A stretch of 64,000 bases of DNA from Mucilaginibacter pedocola (GTDB lineage: Bacteria > Bacteroidota > Bacteroidia > Sphingobacteriales > Sphingobacteriaceae): positions 434,001-498,000 of the forward strand of contig NZ_MBTF01000034.1 in assembly GCF_002013915.1 (NCBI RefSeq), given 5' to 3'. A model generated the notes under the pieces. That model did no database searches, was not told the DNA's origin, and saw only the letters and a program-made list of their open reading frames with translations. The position numbers and the translations under genes were made by a program. Below, piece after piece: positions 25,583 to 35,300 of the stretch. The stretch's first letter is position 1. Every line of letters begins with the position of its first letter.

Positions 25583-27564
25583 TATGCTGTTTTTCTAATG
25601 ACCAAATGCGACAGCTCCGGGTCGTTCAACAGCCGCTCCATTTCCAGTTCGATAATGTCCCGGATATCCTGTCTGATCTGTAAATAATTTCGTTCCACGA
25701 TAGCCGCATTGATCTTCCTGACCTCCGGCAGCGGCACATAGCCATCGATCTCTTTTTTGAGTGCCGCATGGTCGTTCACGATCTCGCTGTGGAAGGCTTT
25801 GAGTTCAATCTTGCAGTCGGGGTTATCCGCTACCATGCCCACGAACTCGCCCGAACTCAACGCCGAAATACGCGATGCCGGTACCGCCGCCTCCAGTTGT
25901 TTCGAGCGGCTGATGGACGTATCGCTGCGGTTGATGGACAAGCTTTCACGCTCCTGCATGATACGCCCGATCTTTTCCGATACCGATTTGGCCGTATCGC
26001 CGGATACCTGCCCGACCGCCATATTGCCGACAATGTTCATGATCACGTCCGCCTGTTCGCGCCCGTAATCCTTGCGCAGCTGGCTGGCATCCTGTATACC
26101 CAAAGTCGTGGCGATCAGGTTACTTCTGCCCGTACTGATGGTGGGGATGATGTCCGTGGTCAGGGTGGGGAACTCGTCAAAAACCAGGCTGCATTTCAGC
26201 TTATCCTTTTGGTTGATGATCTTCAGCAGCCGGTTGGTAAAGAGCGATAGCACCGCCCCATAGATCTGTATCTTTTGCGGGTTATTGCCCATGCAAACGA
26301 TCTTCGGTTCCTGCGGATTATTGATATCCAGCGTAAACTCATTACCGCTTAAAACGTAGTATAATTGCGGGGAAGCGATACGCGCCATCGTAATCTTTGC
26401 CGATGCGATCTGCCCCTCCAGCTGCTCGACCGCATCCCGCTTGTAAGCGCTGATGAACGGATTGATCAGCACATCGATTTCCTTTTGCGTGCTAAGCAGC
26501 GTGAACAGGCTATCGTAATCCGCCTGCATCAGTTCAATGACATGCGGCAGCGTACAGAACTCCCCGTTATCATATTTACGCAGATACCAGATAATAGCGG
26601 TTAAAAAGTTGATCGGTGATTCCACGAAGAAATCACCCTGCCGCTTGATCCACTCCCGGTTCAGCCCCAACAAGATGGTACGCGCCGATTCCACTGCATC
26701 CGTGAGATCCAGCATCGCCGAAGGGTCGAGCGGGTTGCAGCGGTTGCTGCGCGACAGGTCATCAAAATTGATCGAAAAGAACTTTGGGGTGACCTTGTAA
26801 ACGTGCTTATACTTCAGCCAGGTATTGTAGGCAATGACCGCCAGGTCAGGCATTTTGAAGTCATAAACGAACATGGCAAAACCCTTGCGGATATGCTGGG
26901 TAATGACATGCCGGATAATGAAATAGCTCTTGCCCGAACCCGGCGAACCGAGCACGATCAGCGCGCGGAACAGGTTGATGAAATTGATCCAGCCATCCCG
27001 CACTTTCCCTTTCAGCACATACTTCGCCGGCAGATTGACCGAGAACTCATTCTCCAGCAGCCGCTCTTCCTGCGGGAAGGTTTCCTGGTCACGGTTAAAG
27101 ATATCGCCGGAAAGCTTATCGCGGATGATCTTAGACACCATCGTGCCGCCGCTGAGCATCAGCAAATAACCCAGTCCGGTAACCCCCATATAAAGCGAGG
27201 CTGCGACCGCCATCGTTAATTTAACCTGCAACACCAGCCAGCTAGCGAGATAAACCAGCAACCCAACGAGCAGGTATAACACCGCCGTTTTCCAGGTCTG
27301 TTTTTCATCCTTTTTACCCTTAACCCCGATCAGCGCAATGGCCAGAAAAGCCAGCGCCAAGAACTTTGGTTTCAGGAAGCTGCTCAACAGCCCCGTCTTC
27401 ACCACATTGCCCAGCAGCCGGTCGGTCAAACCCGACACTAAATGCCACCCGGCGAACGCACCGTAACACACCACATAAAAATGCAGCAGCAATATAAATA
27501 TACTGATCAGCCTCGTCATATCGAGGATCTTGCGCATCGCCTGATCGTTTTCCCCTGTTTGCAT
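25582..27564 (-). CDS. VirD4/TraG-like type IV coupling protein
   Basis: A 660-aa conjugation coupling protein from the ATG at 27564; the longer frame to 27792 overlaps the relaxase end and reads unlike a protein N-terminus. Four membrane segments (about residues 16-36, 66-80, 93-112 and 118-140) anchor it, as in Bacteroidota TraG-like proteins. Walker A GSPGSGKS (206-213) follows in LIVLGSPGSGKSYF, and Walker B is LVFDEFPTL. The C-terminal half contains SGRSNLIATTLGIQDASQL, the ASQ-type segment of TraG/VirD4. It would bring the relaxase-DNA complex to a secretion channel. No channel genes are in the window, so the element would borrow one. Confidence 0.85.
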   Translation of the reverse strand: MQTGENDQAMRKILDMTRLISIFILLLHFYVVCYGAFAGWHLVSGLTDRLLGNVVKTGLLSSFLKPKFLALAFLAIALIGVKGKKDEKQTWKTAVLYLLVGLLVYLASWLVLQVKLTMAVAASLYMGVTGLGYLLMLSGGTMVSKIIRDKLSGDIFNRDQETFPQEERLLENEFSVNLPAKYVLKGKVRDGWINFINLFRALIVLGSPGSGKSYFIIRHVITQHIRKGFAMFVYDFKMPDLAVIAYNTWLKYKHVYKVTPKFFSINFDDLSRSNRCNPLDPSAMLDLTDAVESARTILLGLNREWIKRQGDFFVESPINFLTAIIWYLRKYDNGEFCTLPHVIELMQADYDSLFTLLSTQKEIDVLINPFISAYKRDAVEQLEGQIASAKITMARIASPQLYYVLSGNEFTLDINNPQEPKIVCMGNNPQKIQIYGAVLSLFTNRLLKIINQKDKLKCSLVFDEFPTLTTDIIPTISTGRSNLIATTLGIQDASQLRKDYGREQADVIMNIVGNMAVGQVSGDTAKSVSEKIGRIMQERESLSINRSDTSISRSKQLEAAVPASRISALSSGEFVGMVADNPDCKIELKAFHSEIVNDHAALKKEIDGYVPLPEVRKINAAIVERNYLQIRQDIRDIIELEMERLLNDPELSHLVIRKTA

Positions 27565-27734
27565 AAAACCCCTCCCAATCCCGGTTTTCACCGGGACTTT
27601 TCTAATCGTTTCCACTAAACCTTTACTCAAAGCCCGTCCACTCATACCCAAAAATCCGGGCAGGACAGCGGACAGGCCATTTTCCCGGCACCGGGAAAAT
27701 GGTTGCCAAAAACCGTCCTGGATTATCAGGAAAT

Positions 27735-29036
27735 TTAGCCCGGCGACAGCCGCAGCTTCTTCTTTTTCTTCTTCGTCCGCTTCAACTCCCAATCCATGCC
27801 CTCATGGGTTGAACCAGTGTCGAACAACACGTCCACCAATCCGGAAGCAGGAATATTTCCACCACCTGAACGCACCCCAAATTCTGTCAAAAACTGACGC
27901 TCCTTGTTCCCGTTTGCATAGCCGCCGACCCCGACCCGCGCCACCTTGCCGTTTTGTTTTTTCCCCTCATTAGCCCCCATGTTAAGGCAACGCTCTCGAA
28001 GCGCGTTGGCACTGTACGCCTTGCCCAATGCACTGCCATTAAATACCATCTTGCTTTGATGGTCAACATAAGTAACCCCGTAAAACAAACCCTCATCATT
28101 GCGCCGCAACACCATATCCACGCTCTGCGATTTTAGCGCCGCGACCAAGCCATCCAGACTTTTATCACCATTTAAAAAATACCGGTCGACCATGTTCTTC
28201 AGCCGTGTTTTTACTTTAGGGTCGTCCTTTGCCGCCTTGTTCACCTCAAAGCGTTCCTGCAAAAACTTCAGCGTCGCATCCTGAAAAAACAAACTCGCTT
28301 TGATCGGTACGCCCACCTTATTGCCCTCTTCGTCCAGCACCCGGTAAACCAGCCCGCCGTGCCGGAAAACACGCGAGTTTTCCTCGCCACGGTCGGCAAC
28401 GATATTGTACTGCCGCAGCACTGCATTTAACTCCGCCAGCGAAGCATATTTATATTCCTTTAATACTTTTACCAGCACATTGCTGACCGCCTGCTTCGTC
28501 GCCGATTTACCATAAGCTACCCGCGCCGCGTTCACTGGTTTCGCCCCCAAAACCTGCCTTTGCTGCCGCTTGTCTGCTTGCACCAAACCGAATAGCTGCT
28601 CTATCGCTTTGCGCGCCGGTTCCGACTTATTTTTACCTAAATAATTCATTCGGATGGCGCTGCCATCGGCTTTGATATTCGTTGTCACCAGGTGCAAATG
28701 CGGATGCCCCGCATCCTCATGTTTATAGAGCAAATAAGGCTGCCCGCCAAAGCCGATTTTTTCCAGATACGCTTCCGCAATCGACTTTAAAACCTCATCC
28801 GAAAGCTTTTCAGAAGGGTCAAAATTCAGCGACACATGCAGGCAATTATGCTTCGTCCTTTGGTTCAGTTCGGCAAGCATTTCCAGCCCCCGCAGCTTCT
28901 GGTAAAAGTTTAAATCTTCCGGCCCTACCGGGTAATAACCTGCCTCTAAACAAGCCGCCACACCCGCCTTGACCTTATGCTCGTTATAGTTCAAAGCATT
29001 GCGTAAACTTGATGACTGATGGATTACTGCAACCAT
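27735..29036 (-). CDS. HUH-type relaxase (mobilisation protein)
   Basis: A 433-aa relaxase. The metal-binding triad is HPHLH in EDAGHPHLHLV (His111, His113, His115), and the N-terminal NYNEHKVKAG contains a candidate nucleophile Tyr17, the usual arrangement in Bacteroidota mobilisation relaxases. The C-terminal half is helical and basic, with a Lys-rich end. It would nick the transferred strand at oriT and remain bound to its 5' end. It overlaps the RHH gene upstream by 13 nt and precedes the coupling protein. The C-terminus runs into repeated lysines and may be linker. Confidence 0.88.
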   Translation of the reverse strand: MVAVIHQSSSLRNALNYNEHKVKAGVAACLEAGYYPVGPEDLNFYQKLRGLEMLAELNQRTKHNCLHVSLNFDPSEKLSDEVLKSIAEAYLEKIGFGGQPYLLYKHEDAGHPHLHLVTTNIKADGSAIRMNYLGKNKSEPARKAIEQLFGLVQADKRQQRQVLGAKPVNAARVAYGKSATKQAVSNVLVKVLKEYKYASLAELNAVLRQYNIVADRGEENSRVFRHGGLVYRVLDEEGNKVGVPIKASLFFQDATLKFLQERFEVNKAAKDDPKVKTRLKNMVDRYFLNGDKSLDGLVAALKSQSVDMVLRRNDEGLFYGVTYVDHQSKMVFNGSALGKAYSANALRERCLNMGANEGKKQNGKVARVGVGGYANGNKERQFLTEFGVRSGGGNIPASGLVDVLFDTGSTHEGMDWELKRTKKKKKKLRLSPG

Positions 29037-29416
29037 GCCGAACTCAATAATTTTAGGCGCGAATTGATCGCATCCACCGCCGCAAAATACCGCGCCTTAT
29101 CCTGCTCAAAACGCTGCACCCAAGACTGCATCTGCGGCGAATGATCCAGCATATTCAGCCGGTGTACCGCTTGGTTAAAATTCACGCCCATCGCATTTAA
29201 CTCACGCCTTAACAAAGCCAGTTCTGCAAGTAATTCATCTTTCGACTGGTCGCGCATATTTACCGTAATTGACCGCCCGAAAAGCACCCGCCGCACATAT
29301 TCGCTCAACTTGCGCACCGTAGACTGCTTCCAGTTTTTGGCTAATTCTGCATATTCGTCGCCCGTTAATCGCAGCGTGATACGCTGCTTACGGTTTTTAT
29401 TTTCCTCTGCCATCAA
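29024..29416 (-). CDS. Relaxosome accessory protein (ribbon-helix-helix, MobC/MbpA-like)
   Basis: A 130-aa basic protein. Its N-terminal half reads as a ribbon-helix-helix: KQRITLRLTGDEYAELAKNW, then LSEYVRRVLFG. The remainder is helical, with the pattern LNAMGVNFNQAVHRLNML, which is the family signature of plasmid mobilisation MobC-type proteins. It would bind oriT and help the relaxase. The gene overlaps the relaxase by 13 nt. The short upstream gap contains several inverted repeats that fit a binding site. Confidence 0.82.
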   Translation of the reverse strand: MMAEENKNRKQRITLRLTGDEYAELAKNWKQSTVRKLSEYVRRVLFGRSITVNMRDQSKDELLAELALLRRELNAMGVNFNQAVHRLNMLDHSPQMQSWVQRFEQDKARYFAAVDAINSRLKLLSSAWLQ

Positions 29417-29590
29417 TCATCTCCCACACAAAAAAAGCTTGTAAGCGGTTACCCCGTTTTCCCAGCGCCCCCGACTTCGGAGAAGGGGCGCAATTTTCCA
29501 ATGTTGTCAGACAATGGTACATCTTGCCGATTGCAAACCGGCAATCTCCAGACGGCTGCCGGTGAGGGAAAAAATTAAAAAGCCCCATCA
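29417..29590. other. Candidate origin of transfer (oriT) region
   Basis: This 174-bp gap between the primase and the mobilisation genes holds several inverted repeats. GCGCCCC/GGGGCGC is at 29465-29471 and 29485-29491, TTGTC-A-GACAA lies near 29505-29515, and TTGCCG/CGGCAA is at 29524-29529 and 29539-29544. A 64-aa ORF across it has no convincing protein character. Position next to the RHH and relaxase genes and the density of repeats are the evidence; the nick site cannot be read. Confidence 0.4.
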
Positions 29591-30523
29591 TCAGCCCGCA
29601 GGGCGCAAACCCGTACCCAGGCGCTGCACCTGCTTTTGACCCTCGCCCTTGCAGCGCAGCCAGTCGTTCAGATCCTTGAATTTTTCATACAGCCCGCTTT
29701 CATCCACAAACCTGCTATCTAAAGACAAGGCGTAATCGCGGTAAGCCAACCCCGTTACATCCCTGTCCAGCCAGAGATGTACCCGTTCATGCTGCTTCAA
29801 AAATGGCAGCGCCCGGTCGAACAAGCCTGCACCGTTCAGCACTACAAAATCTGCCGACTTCGGATCTGTATAAGGGTGCAAAGTAACCCAGGAAAGAAAA
29901 TCCATAAAGCCCTCGAAAAGATGCACCGCAGCAGTGCCGGAACCCAGGCAGGTAATATCTTTGGGCGAACTGCTTTGCTTGAAATTTTTGTTGCGGATCT
30001 CCCAGCCGCCGCTGTCGTTGGCGAAGCCTATACCGTAGTAAATCCCGCCGCCGGTTTCGTAGCTAACTTCCCGGCAAAACTGATCCGCGACAGCAACCGG
30101 TATCGCCCTTTCATGCAGGTAATTTTTGAGCGGGTAAGCGTACAAGGCGCGCACTTCTCTGATCACCAGCGCCTGCTTTTTTTCGGCCTTTCCGGCATAC
30201 CGTTCCGGCTCAAATAAACCAAGGTTGGACACCGCAAAATCGGTGGTTACCCGCTCCAGCATTTCCGAAACAGGACAGTTAAAATACCGCAATAAAAAGT
30301 CCACCGGGTTACCGCCCGCAGCCAACCCGAAATCATACCATTCATTACGCAAACGGTCAATATGAAAACTCGCCGTCCGCTCATTCCGCAGCGGCGAAAC
30401 ATACCACCAATCGGTATCATTTTTCTTTTTCGCCACCGGCTGGTACCCCAACCTTTCCAGCAGGAAAGCCAGGTCTGCTTCCCTGACACGGGAAAGCGAA
30501 AACACCTCGTTCGTTATATCCAT
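29591..30523 (-). CDS. CHC2 zinc-finger/Toprim primase-like protein of mobile elements
   Basis: A 310-aa protein read from the ATG at 30523, because a longer frame (to 30580) adds a non-native leader. The N-terminal domain is CHC2-like (WWYVSPLRNERTASFHID, then WYDFGLAAGGNPVDFLL), with the zinc Cys not all visible. The C-terminal half contains Toprim features: VVLNGAGLFDRALPFL and VHLWLDRDVTGLAYRDYA. Such proteins prime replication of transferred single strands and are common on Bacteroidota mobile elements beside the relaxase. It is probably in the same leftward operon as the mobilisation genes, across the oriT-like gap. Confidence 0.8.
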   Translation of the reverse strand: MDITNEVFSLSRVREADLAFLLERLGYQPVAKKKNDTDWWYVSPLRNERTASFHIDRLRNEWYDFGLAAGGNPVDFLLRYFNCPVSEMLERVTTDFAVSNLGLFEPERYAGKAEKKQALVIREVRALYAYPLKNYLHERAIPVAVADQFCREVSYETGGGIYYGIGFANDSGGWEIRNKNFKQSSSPKDITCLGSGTAAVHLFEGFMDFLSWVTLHPYTDPKSADFVVLNGAGLFDRALPFLKQHERVHLWLDRDVTGLAYRDYALSLDSRFVDESGLYEKFKDLNDWLRCKGEGQKQVQRLGTGLRPAG

Positions 30524-30583
30524 CACACAGTTCCCTTTCACTAATCGAAACCAAAAGTAGAACGCCTGAACCGCATCCACCTA

Positions 30584-30607
30584 TCCCGGCTAAATTTTGA
30601 ACAGGAT
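30584..30607. repeat. Left copy of an exact 24-bp direct repeat flanking the SMEK gene
   Basis: The sequence begins TCCCGGCTAAATTTTGAACA and continues GGAT; an identical 24-bp copy is at 31948-31971. The two copies enclose one gene only, at 30667-31926. Copies of a duplicated target, or ends of a small insertion unit, would look like this. The sequence itself has no obvious promoter or palindrome. Confidence 0.7.
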
Positions 30608-30666
30608 ACTGATTGTTAATTAAGCCAAATAAGGAAGTTACGTACCTTTGCCTAAAAATAAATTGC

Positions 30667-31926
30667 ATGTACACCACAACCAGTCACATCGATAAAATCA
30701 TTGAAAAACTCGCCCTTATAAAATCGGCGCTGGAACTTCATGGCAAGAACGGCACACTCTCTCTTCACAAAAACTCAGAGCTGATCATGATGCATGTGCT
30801 CACATTAGCCTATAATTACCAATTAGAATTTTTGGGAAAAGATAGCCGTTTTCCGGGCGTTGACCTCGGATCGCAAACCGATGGAATCGCCATCCAGGTA
30901 ACTTCTCGAAACGACAATGATAAGGTGAACGATGCGATTGAAAAGTTCCTTAAAAACAATCTGCAAAAAACCTTTCCGCGTATGATTGTTTTGATGATGA
31001 ATACACGTATCGCCAAATATCCGCTTAAACCATTCATCGACCCCACATTCCAGTTTGACACGGCAAAGGATATTATAGATTTTAATGATCTGGTACAAAA
31101 GATTAAAACCTTAATGCCAATACAAATCCAACTGATAGCAGAATATTTGGAAAAAGAGATGCCGGGCGCAGGCCTGGCAATTGAGGACGACAAAAAATAC
31201 CTGATCAACACAGAAGCTGACAAAGCTAAGCGGAAACTTGATTACTATTTTCACTCGGCAGTAACCATCGAGTTTACAGGTGCGGGATTGAGTGCAGCGA
31301 AGATATACCGCTGGCTGAACGACTATTTTAATGATCCCCATAAACGATTTTATTATCTAACTGTCCTGAGCGAACATTTTCGCAACAGGACAGGAGGATC
31401 CGGTGAAGTCGTTTTTGAAATACCCCTGAATGACGAATCCGCAGTTAATTATGCGAAGCATACCATCTTAAAAATTAGCCAGGATAAAATCCAAATCGAA
31501 TTTGCGACCTACTACAGCAACCGCGAGCACAATACGAACCTCCAGGATGAACTTGGACCCATGCTTGTCATTCTACTCGCATTACCCGCCTTGAAATTAC
31601 CGGCACAGGCAGGCATCAAAATATCATATGACTATAGAACTAATGGCAAAATAATGTTTTACAACATGAACGCCATTCTTTCGGCCGATACCCACATGCA
31701 GATATTTTATATTGATAAGCATACTTCCGTACAAGAGGACTTTAAAAACATCGGTGACGAAGAACTGCTGGAATTGCTGCAGGAGATCGCAGATACTTTC
31801 GTTAACGAACCATTGCCTCATCAAAGCAACCAACCGTTTATGGCCTTTGATCGTAACGGCCAGTTGCTCACACTAAACCATCTCCGCTCACGTATTCAGC
31901 CGGCACTCCGGGAAATAAATGAATAA
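30667..31926 (+). CDS. SMEK-domain protein, probable defence gene
   Basis: A 419-aa protein read from the ATG at 30667. The N-terminal ~170 residues match the SMEK domain: a helical start (IDKIIEKLALIKSALEL), then GVDLGSQTDGIAIQVTSRND and KVNDAIEKFLKNNL. The Asp followed by a strand ending Q-V-T is close to a restriction-endonuclease-like active site, and SMEK domains are known from defence proteins, often fused to NACHT or other modules. The C-terminal ~240 residues are mixed alpha/beta and unrecognised. The gene lies alone, opposite to the primase gene, between identical 24-bp repeats. Its AT-rich composition differs from the relaxase block. Activity is inferred. Confidence 0.65.
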   Translation: MYTTTSHIDKIIEKLALIKSALELHGKNGTLSLHKNSELIMMHVLTLAYNYQLEFLGKDSRFPGVDLGSQTDGIAIQVTSRNDNDKVNDAIEKFLKNNLQKTFPRMIVLMMNTRIAKYPLKPFIDPTFQFDTAKDIIDFNDLVQKIKTLMPIQIQLIAEYLEKEMPGAGLAIEDDKKYLINTEADKAKRKLDYYFHSAVTIEFTGAGLSAAKIYRWLNDYFNDPHKRFYYLTVLSEHFRNRTGGSGEVVFEIPLNDESAVNYAKHTILKISQDKIQIEFATYYSNREHNTNLQDELGPMLVILLALPALKLPAQAGIKISYDYRTNGKIMFYNMNAILSADTHMQIFYIDKHTSVQEDFKNIGDEELLELLQEIADTFVNEPLPHQSNQPFMAFDRNGQLLTLNHLRSRIQPALREINE

Positions 31927-31947
31927 GCAAAGGTGAGCTTGCACCGT

Positions 31948-31971
31948 TCCCGGCTAAATTTTGAACAGGAT
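31948..31971. repeat. Right copy of the exact 24-bp direct repeat
   Basis: Identical to 30584-30607 over 24 bp, in the same orientation. A weaker 12-bp partial match (TTCCCGGCTAAA) occurs at 42801-42812. Confidence 0.7.
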
Positions 31972-32028
31972 CGTTTCAGGCCTATCCGATAAATTTGTTG
32001 CCGGTATTAATCAATTAAATTAAAGCGT

Positions 32029-32316
32029 ATGGCAACGAACAATGTGTTAGGGAAGGTGTATGAAACGTTATTATGCAGTCCCGGAATGAATGAGGTAGTG
32101 AAGATCGATGTCAAAGTAAATCGCAAAGCAATTCTATTGCTATCAAGCGTTATCGAAAGTGGCATCAATAAACAAAGCGGCAACCTCGAAGAGTTATTGG
32201 AACTTGTCCCTGAAGCCGATGTTCAGGAACTAAAAGCGTTTGCCGAAGACTGTCTTCGAAAAGCAGGATTGACAGAACTAAGTGAAAAGGTAAGATCTTT
32301 GCAGGTCAAAGCCTAA
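32029..32316 (+). CDS. Hypothetical protein, 95 aa
   Basis: A small, largely helical protein without a recognised family. It is acidic in the middle (NLEELLELVPEADVQEL) and has a short basic end. It reads rightward, alone, between the right 24-bp repeat and a clear terminator at 32321-32352, after an AT-rich leader that could hold its promoter. Nothing in the sequence gives a function. Confidence 0.55.
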   Translation: MATNNVLGKVYETLLCSPGMNEVVKIDVKVNRKAILLLSSVIESGINKQSGNLEELLELVPEADVQELKAFAEDCLRKAGLTELSEKVRSLQVKA

Positions 32317-32320
32317 TCCA

Positions 32321-32352
32321 AAGGCCGTATTGTTTTATGCAATACGGCTTTT
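32321..32352. terminator. Bidirectional terminator between the 95-aa gene and the NACHT gene
   Basis: Perfect 9-bp arms GCCGTATTG (32324-32332) and CAATACGGC (32340-32348), extended by A-T pairs and followed by TTTT, lie between the two converging genes. Confidence 0.8.
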
Positions 32353-32379
32353 CCCTTATTTAGTAAATATATTATTGGT

Positions 32380-35300
32380 TCAGCAATCTTTAATTGCCTG
32401 TAAGATTTTTTTGATATGCCTGTTACCTAACGGTATAATATTTATCTGCCTGTACTTTTCCATCATTTGCTCCGCATGCCAGGCTATATGGCCGGCATTG
32501 GCCGGATAAGTTATTGATAGGTCGTTTACACATTGGTTCATGAAAGCAGTTACTAAACTTAAATCGGGTTCACTTTTCGCAGCAAAGCCATTCAGTATTT
32601 CCAATAACAGGTATTTTGGAGAATCATGAAATCTTAGCGCTTCGGTCTTTTCGTCCACCAGCAAAAACATCAAGGACCTTAATTGCTGCAAGCCCCATGA
32701 TGTATCGACGTTCCAATAATGGACCTTACCCTGAACATCAAATGGAGCACGTTTACCCGCCTCAAATTTATTGATCAGGAATAAGAAGCCTTCCTCATTA
32801 CCTAATTGTGCCAGCCTTTTAGCTGCTTCGATTTTCCGGCCTTGCTCGGTTGTTTCAGCCCTTAAGCATTCTAATAACCGGGCTGTAACTTGACCGGGGT
32901 AAACTGGTTCCAGCAATTTGACCATGAACATGAATAGGTAATCGTTCAAGTTCGTCACTGCTTCAAACAAAGGCAATAACCGATCATAGCCCCCCCCAAG
33001 AGAAATATATAAGGCCATGTAATCATCCACATGGTGGGTGTAGGACTTTTGGTGCTGGATAGCATCTAAAAGATAAGGTACAGCTTCTTTGATTTCAAGT
33101 TCCCTGCAAATTTCGAACTGTGTGCCGAGAACATCATAATGCCGCACCCCGCTGGCCAGATTCTGTAAAATTTTTATTTTTAAAATTTCTTCCCGGCCAG
33201 CAAAATGCTTGAGCAATAAATCGGTCACAGACTTTCGCCGATTCAATTCCCTATGATGCATCCCACCGTAACCCTCCGTGTTAATCCGTGAAAATTCAAG
33301 TAGAGTTTGATCGCTGGTCGGCCATTGATGTTCCGCCCATATTTTCATTAGCAATCCAGCCAAAAAAGCGGCATTATGTTCGCTATTGATATTGATTTCC
33401 GTAAATGGAAAACTAACGATTTCTTCATCATAGTAACCCCTCAGCATTTCTTGCACCTGCCCTGGATAGTAACGATTGAGATAGCCAGTAAAAAGCCGTT
33501 CTCCTCGCCAACCTTTAAAATACACCTCATCGTCAACGGCTTGCAGACAAGTTTCCAGAGAAGCTGTTTTTTCCTCTGCCTGCAAGCTGATAAAATGCGT
33601 CAAATAACTGGAGAGTAAAGGGTTCCTTGGATTATCTTCGTCGAATCTCGTATGCAAGGTATTGGTCTTGATAACAGGACCGCCTGCTATTTTGAATAGT
33701 TTAATGACCCCTTCCCGGAAAGCTTCCTGCGATGCAATAAGATGAAGGTCGTTTTTACGTTTACGTTCCTCTAATTTTTGCCAAGTATTCGCTTTAGGAT
33801 CGGGCTTGTCAACGAAACCAAATATTTTTTCACCGAGTTCCTCCAACCTTTTTGAATCATCGGCGCGGCCGCTGTAATAAAGTCCGTTACTAAAGTCGCG
33901 AAATCCCCGCTGATCTAAACACCCTTCTTCTACCGCGTAGAATAACGCGTCAAAACAATCAGGGTGCATCGCGCCGCAGTAAGCATAATTATGACGGTGA
34001 CCTTCGTAAAGCGGTAGTAAAGCGATCTGCATACCGAGGGAATGAGTTTGCGTCAAGTCCAAAAACTCCGACATTTCGTTAGGCTCCCGGTCAAAATTAT
34101 GCCGTCCAGTATGGGCAAGATAGTCAACGACAAGGAATATTATTAGTGGATCAATGCGGTAAATTTCAGCACATACTTTAGTCAGTGAATGGTAAAAGGC
34201 TTTGGTGCCGTCTTTATCATCGCGGAACATTTTTTGGAACGCCGATCCTTTGACTACATCCAATAATTTTGAGATATGCTTCAGTTCTCTTGTGGCCAGC
34301 AATAAATCCAGCAGGCGTTTTTCAGAACCGAGGTGGATCGTGCTGACGTTGTGTTGGCGGAGCGGCTCAAACCCACCCAGCAACCAGTCATAATATTGAT
34401 CAGTCAACTGGTGTGCAGCCAAGTATTGGTAAAAACCCTGACGGAATTCATGGGATTGTTCTAAAGTCGGATTTTCAAAAAGGCGTATTAAAAAACCGTT
34501 ATCGCCCAGTTTGTAGTGCGCCAATGCTTCCAACAATAAACGCCCGAGATCCGCATTGTTCAAGACCGGCAATACCTCAATAGCGAAAGCAGCGTACCGG
34601 CCTGCCTGTGCCTCGCTCAATTTAATATGCCGCAAGGTACGACAAGCCACAATTTTAACGATCATCACCGCATCACTGCGCAGAATGCCAAGGAGTTCAT
34701 TCACGACCGCATCATCGTTACCCGCGAAAGCAGCCAAGTCAGCTTCGTCTATTATAACCAAACGGGCCTGGTACCGGATCGCCCGGCCAAGTATTTTCTG
34801 TAATACCTCTAAACGAAAGACATTATTGAATTTACTGCCCTCGCTCAATGCTAACAATTCGATGTTGTCGGCTTCAATCACCTTGACCACTTCCTCACGG
34901 TCGGGATCATTTTCGGGCAACAAAGAAAGGTATGTCGCCAACGTTTGTATCCATTTCCTACTAACCTTTTTGATCTTATCGCCTAACGTGATTAGGCTAA
35001 TTACAGTTGCCACGTCCAGCTTATGCAAAGCCAGCGCCGCTAATTGTTCTTGAAAAATAGCGTTGATAAATGACCATTGCGGGCCTTTAATATTTAAGAT
35101 GGAACTTTGCAGCAATAAGTCCGTTTCACCCTGTTCAAATAATTGTTGCAAGTCGTCTTCCGAACAAGCATTCCACCCCTTGATCTGCAAAAGTAAAGCG
35201 AATTGCTGCAATGCTATTCGATATTTAACGCGGTGTTTATCCAGGCTAAGTCCTGAACGCAACTTGCGGCCTGCCGAAATTTGTAACGATTCATCAACAA

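Noticed and set aside
27564..27792. Longer N-terminus of the coupling protein
   Set aside because: It would overlap the end of the relaxase and lacks natural composition; the membrane-protein start at 27564 fits the family.
29397..29591. 64-aa ORF between the primase and RHH genes
   Set aside because: Its amino acid pattern is not protein-like and the region is full of inverted repeats, better read as oriT.
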